NCBI GenBank assembly: GCA_026417845.1
Contig: JAOACM010000164.1
Span: 1-8,721 of the forward strand
Origin: Planctomycetota bacterium
GTDB taxonomy: Bacteria; Planctomycetota; SZUA-567; H5-PLA8; CALKMO01
Length of the DNA stretch: 8,721 bases
Direction of reading: 5' to 3'
Shown: piece by piece, positions 6,632 through 8,721 of the stretch
How positions within the stretch are numbered: the first letter of the stretch is position 1
Layout: each line of letters opens with the position of its first letter
The notes under the pieces: generated by a model
The model's input: only the letters and a program-made list of their open reading frames with translations
Told to the model about the DNA's origin: nothing
Databases searched by the model: none
Translations under genes and position numbers: made by a program

Positions 6632-7560
6632 GTGTCAGCGCGGAAGATATTGAATTCAATCCGCGCGGACTTTCCATCGTTGAACGGCTTGATTTCCTTA
6701 TCAATCCGCGCCGTCTGCGCGGGAGCGATTTTTTAATGCGATGGTCGCAGGGTATTTGGAGCGAGGAACGTCTTGTCCAAGCCGTCAACGATACCGGGGA
6801 ATTTTTCGCTATCCCGTATGGCCCAAGCGGAACGGCACCGGACGAAATCAGGGAATTCGAGCTGTACTTCGAACGGCTGGAGGCGGCAGGGCTGGGGAAA
6901 AACAAACGGCCGGACCTGTTGATTTTTAGCGGATCTTCGCGACAGGTTGTAGAGAGCCTTCTCCAGAAGGTTGGCGGGGTGCGCGAGTTGCCTTTCATCT
7001 CCGAGGATGCGGATTCGATCAGGAAGCTTCTGAATCTCGCTTTGTTAGCAGTCGAGTGCGAAAACAGTTTGTGGAAGGCCAGGCTCATGCCTGATTACGG
7101 CGCTGATTTGAAACCTCAAAAGCGGCTGAATGGCAAACCGGGGCTAAAGAAAACCGCCGTTTTGCCGACCATTATTCTGAAGGAGGAAGATCGCGAACCC
7201 CTGCTTAAATGGCAGAAGGCAAATAAGATTCCGGTTCACATATGGCACGTTTTTTATGACATGGCTTTTGGTCTCTCTCTAAATGAGGCGCAAGGCTTAA
7301 TTGAGCGAAAGCTGATTTTGCCGACCGAACAGATATTTCAAGCTCCTGGAGGCGCCACCACCATAAAACGCATCTACAAGATCTATTATCACTACGGTTA
7401 TCTTCTAGGGAATTCGATTCAAGAGCCCGATTTGAGGGCGAAATTCATAGAGGACAGGAACGGACATATTCTGCCTTATGTCCATTTTGAAGGAGGAAGA
7501 ATGGCCCTGAGTGGGGATGCCTTAAAAATTTTGAGGGAACTTGAAAATGCGCGAAGGTAA
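6607..7560 (+). CDS. Type II restriction endonuclease, AccI-like family
   Basis: Predicted to cut unmethylated foreign DNA at a short site. The family call comes from recalled similarity to AccI-type enzymes, whose founder recognises GTMKAC; the specificity here is untested. The product has 317 residues. Candidate catalytic elements are Pro102-Asp103 (RPDLLIF) and Glu150/Glu152 in AVECENSLW, a PD...E-x-E arrangement rather than the textbook PD...(D/E)-x-K. Family-like blocks follow: MPDYG at 161-165, VLPTIILKEED at 185-195, IPVHIWHVFYDMAFGLS at 208-224. The chain looks complete and no frameshift is seen. It starts inside thiC (25-base overlap) and its own end overlaps the methyltransferase start by 14 bases, a typical R-then-M order. 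GC drops to 40-58% in the 60-base lines counted, with more AAA, ATT and TTT codons than neighbours, which suggests horizontal acquisition. Restriction enzyme is likely; the AccI family is probable. Confidence 0.77.
   Translation: MSLFEKILSVSAEDIEFNPRGLSIVERLDFLINPRRLRGSDFLMRWSQGIWSEERLVQAVNDTGEFFAIPYGPSGTAPDEIREFELYFERLEAAGLGKNKRPDLLIFSGSSRQVVESLLQKVGGVRELPFISEDADSIRKLLNLALLAVECENSLWKARLMPDYGADLKPQKRLNGKPGLKKTAVLPTIILKEEDREPLLKWQKANKIPVHIWHVFYDMAFGLSLNEAQGLIERKLILPTEQIFQAPGGATTIKRIYKIYYHYGYLLGNSIQEPDLRAKFIEDRNGHILPYVHFEGGRMALSGDALKILRELENARR
7533..7538 (+). promoter_or_regulatory. Ribosome binding site of the methyltransferase
   Basis: GAGGGA lies 8 bases before ATG at 7547, within the endonuclease gene. 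The TTG at 7541 in the same frame would leave only 2 bases of spacing, so the ATG is preferred. Confidence 0.6.
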
Positions 7561-8608
7561 TATTTGCGAAACCTCTTCGCCGCGCGAAAGCAGGGAAGCT
7601 CTGAGAGAGAAAGGGCAATTCTGGACTCCGGCTTGGGTTGCTGAGGCCATGGTAGAGTACGTATTGCCTAAAGGTGGAGGCGTCCTCTTTGATCCGGCGG
7701 TAGGGACTGGAGCGTTTTTCAGGGCGGCTAAGAAGGTAGCTGGATCAAAGAGGGTGCCGGTCCGATTCGCCGGCATGGAAATCGATCCTTCGGTACTGGA
7801 GCGGGCATCGGAGTCAGGAATCAGCAGGGAGGATCTTTCGGGCGTAACGATAGGCGATTTCGTGCTCCATCCTCCGCGGGCTAAATTTCCGGCCATAGCG
7901 GGCAATCCGCCTTACATCAGGCACCATCGTCTGCCTCCGGAGAAAAAGGCCTGTCTCAAAGCTTTGGGCGCCATGATAACTGGTGAATCCTTGGATGGTC
8001 GTGCCGGGCTGCACGTCTACTTTCTGATTCGCGCCTTGTCGCTGCTTGAGAAGGGCGGACGCTTGGCGTTCATAGTTCCGGCCGATACGTGCGAGGGGAA
8101 ATTCGCTTTACAACTGTGGACGTGGATAACCGCAAATTTCGCTCTGGATGCTGTGATAACCTTTTCCCCGGAAGCTTCGCCTTTTCCGAATATCGATACC
8201 AATCCGCTCATTCTCCTGATTCGCCACGCTCCTCCGAACCGTAAATTTTTGTGGGCCAGATGCGTACGCCAAAGAACCAGTTCGCTTAGGGAATGGATAG
8301 GCTCCGGATGTCCTCCAGTATCGTTGGATGATCTCTTCTCGATCGAACGTGATTTGAGCGAAGGATTGAAAACCGGATTTTCCCGCAAACCTTCGCCTGT
8401 ACACGCGGGCCGGTATGTGCTGGGGGATTTCGTCAGCGTTATGCGCGGCATAGCGACAGGCGCGAACCGGTTCTTCCTCATGACGGCCAAGCAAATCCGC
8501 GAGATGAAGCTTCCCGGGAAATATTTCGTTCGTGCGATCGGACGGACGCGCGACATTCCGGACGATGAAATAACCGATGAGACGTTGTGCCGGCTCGAAC
8601 GGAGGTAA
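7547..8608 (+). CDS. Type II N6-adenine DNA methyltransferase (Eco57I-type fold), frame interrupted before the C-terminal domain
   Basis: Protects host DNA by methylating adenine in the site cut by the preceding endonuclease, using S-adenosylmethionine. In the 353 residues seen, motifs run in gamma-class order: GQFWTP at 23-28 (motif X), DPAVGTGAFF at 49-58 (motif I, cofactor), GMEID at 76-80 (II), IGDF at 102-105 (III), GNPPYI at 119-124 (catalytic motif IV), then GRLAFIVPAD at 171-180 and SPEASPFPNIDTNP at 207-220. Related enzymes that I recall are around 500-560 residues, with a target-recognition part after the GRTRDIPDDEIT-like stretch, seen here at 332-343. The frame stops at 8608 ten residues later, so roughly the last third is missing. 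The catalytic half is intact. Related sequence resumes in other frames downstream, so this is an interrupted gene or a sequencing error rather than a natural short form. It overlaps the endonuclease end by 14 bases. Confidence 0.9.
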   Translation: MREGNICETSSPRESREALREKGQFWTPAWVAEAMVEYVLPKGGGVLFDPAVGTGAFFRAAKKVAGSKRVPVRFAGMEIDPSVLERASESGISREDLSGVTIGDFVLHPPRAKFPAIAGNPPYIRHHRLPPEKKACLKALGAMITGESLDGRAGLHVYFLIRALSLLEKGGRLAFIVPADTCEGKFALQLWTWITANFALDAVITFSPEASPFPNIDTNPLILLIRHAPPNRKFLWARCVRQRTSSLREWIGSGCPPVSLDDLFSIERDLSEGLKTGFSRKPSPVHAGRYVLGDFVSVMRGIATGANRFFLMTAKQIREMKLPGKYFVRAIGRTRDIPDDEITDETLCRLERR

Positions 8609-8721
8609 GCGTCCAACCGTGACCATCTTCCCAGAGGCACGGGTGTTGCCGATGATGCGCTGCGGGCGCTTGAGGAGGGCACATGCATGGCGCACGCAGC
8701 ACTCGCGGCACATCGGTCGCA
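8609..8721 (+). pseudogene. Out-of-frame continuation of the methyltransferase C-terminal region
   Basis: After the TAA at 8606-8608 the frame one base to the right reads GKRPTVTIFP (8604-8633), matching the GRPT-hydrophobic stretch I expect next in this family. The original frame, open from 8609 to the window end, then reads DDALRALEEG and finally ALAAHRS (8651-8720), resembling the family's downstream ...YLEEGE...RALIxxR segment that precedes a conserved PWY. Two compensating frameshifts within about 45 bases would explain this. The alignment is from memory, and the region is also more GC-rich than the 7201-7440 stretch, so a junction with unrelated DNA is the alternative. Confidence 0.45.

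Larger units (their letters stand above)
6607..8721 (+). other. Type II restriction-modification module (R then M)
   Basis: Endonuclease and methyltransferase genes overlap in one direction and share lower GC and codon use distinct from the flanking thiC and kinase genes. No controller (C) protein gene, integrase or terminal repeat is visible. With the endonuclease first and its ribosome site inside thiC, no independent promoter is evident, although one inside the thiC 3' end cannot be excluded. Confidence 0.75.

Noticed and set aside
7489..7503. A perfect AAGGAGG followed by ATG at 7501 inside the endonuclease gene, repeating a 12-base GAAGGAGGAAGA also found at 7179-7190
   Set aside because: The ATG is in the endonuclease frame and would give only a 19-residue piece; the first copy has no nearby start codon. 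The two copies are read in different frames, so they look coincidental.
8108..8713. A 201-residue minus-strand frame at the right end
   Set aside because: It is mostly antisense to the methyltransferase, which has clear motifs to 8608. Its first part (8609-8713) gave no recognisable domain.
1..8721. tRNA, rRNA, CRISPR arrays, insertion-sequence ends, integrase or att-like repeats
   Set aside because: None was seen on reading both strands; the only clear tandem repeat is the in-frame array in thiC.

Overview
The window is GC-rich bacterial DNA (roughly 60-80% G+C by eye over most of it), with heavy use of ATA for Ile and AGG for Arg in the host-type genes despite the high GC. It carries an oversized, membrane-anchored Ser/Thr kinase with a zinc-ribbon N terminus and a short-form ThiC. 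That mix would suit a planctomycete/Lentisphaerae-like or another poorly sampled lineage, but the assignment is a low-confidence inference.

Layout. (1) Positions 1-3593, minus strand: the first 1197 codons of a Hanks-type Ser/Thr protein kinase whose end lies beyond the left edge. Order: zinc ribbon, disordered linker, kinase domain, one membrane helix, beta-rich segment, long TPR-like helical region. (2) 3594-3952: divergent intergenic region with a candidate promoter for the rightward gene. (3) 3953-4783, plus: a 276-residue exported protein of unknown function with a Pro/Ala-rich tail. (4) 4784-4999: a leader upstream of thiC containing several competing stems, one followed by a T tract. 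(5) 5000-6631, plus: thiC, HMP-phosphate synthase of thiamine biosynthesis. About 87 low-complexity residues, including eight 18-bp repeat units, separate the barrel from the CX2CX4C iron-sulfur motif. (6) 6607-8721, plus: a type II restriction-modification pair. The endonuclease (AccI-like) starts inside the last codons of thiC, and an N6-adenine methyltransferase starts inside the last codons of the endonuclease. The methyltransferase frame stops at 8608, before its expected C-terminal target-recognition part, and likely remnants of that part continue in shifted frames to the window end.

How the genes relate. The kinase and the exported protein are divergent and may share regulation. thiC and the restriction-modification genes form one overlapping co-directional cluster, so the endonuclease may depend on thiC transcription and translation. 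The restriction-modification genes have visibly lower GC (24 of 60 bases are G/C at 7201-7260) and different codon use, which suggests horizontal acquisition at the 3' end of thiC.

Most notable points: the repeat insertion in ThiC, the structured thiC leader that lacks a clean TPP riboswitch consensus, the intact endonuclease beside a broken methyltransferase, and the thiC/endonuclease overlap.
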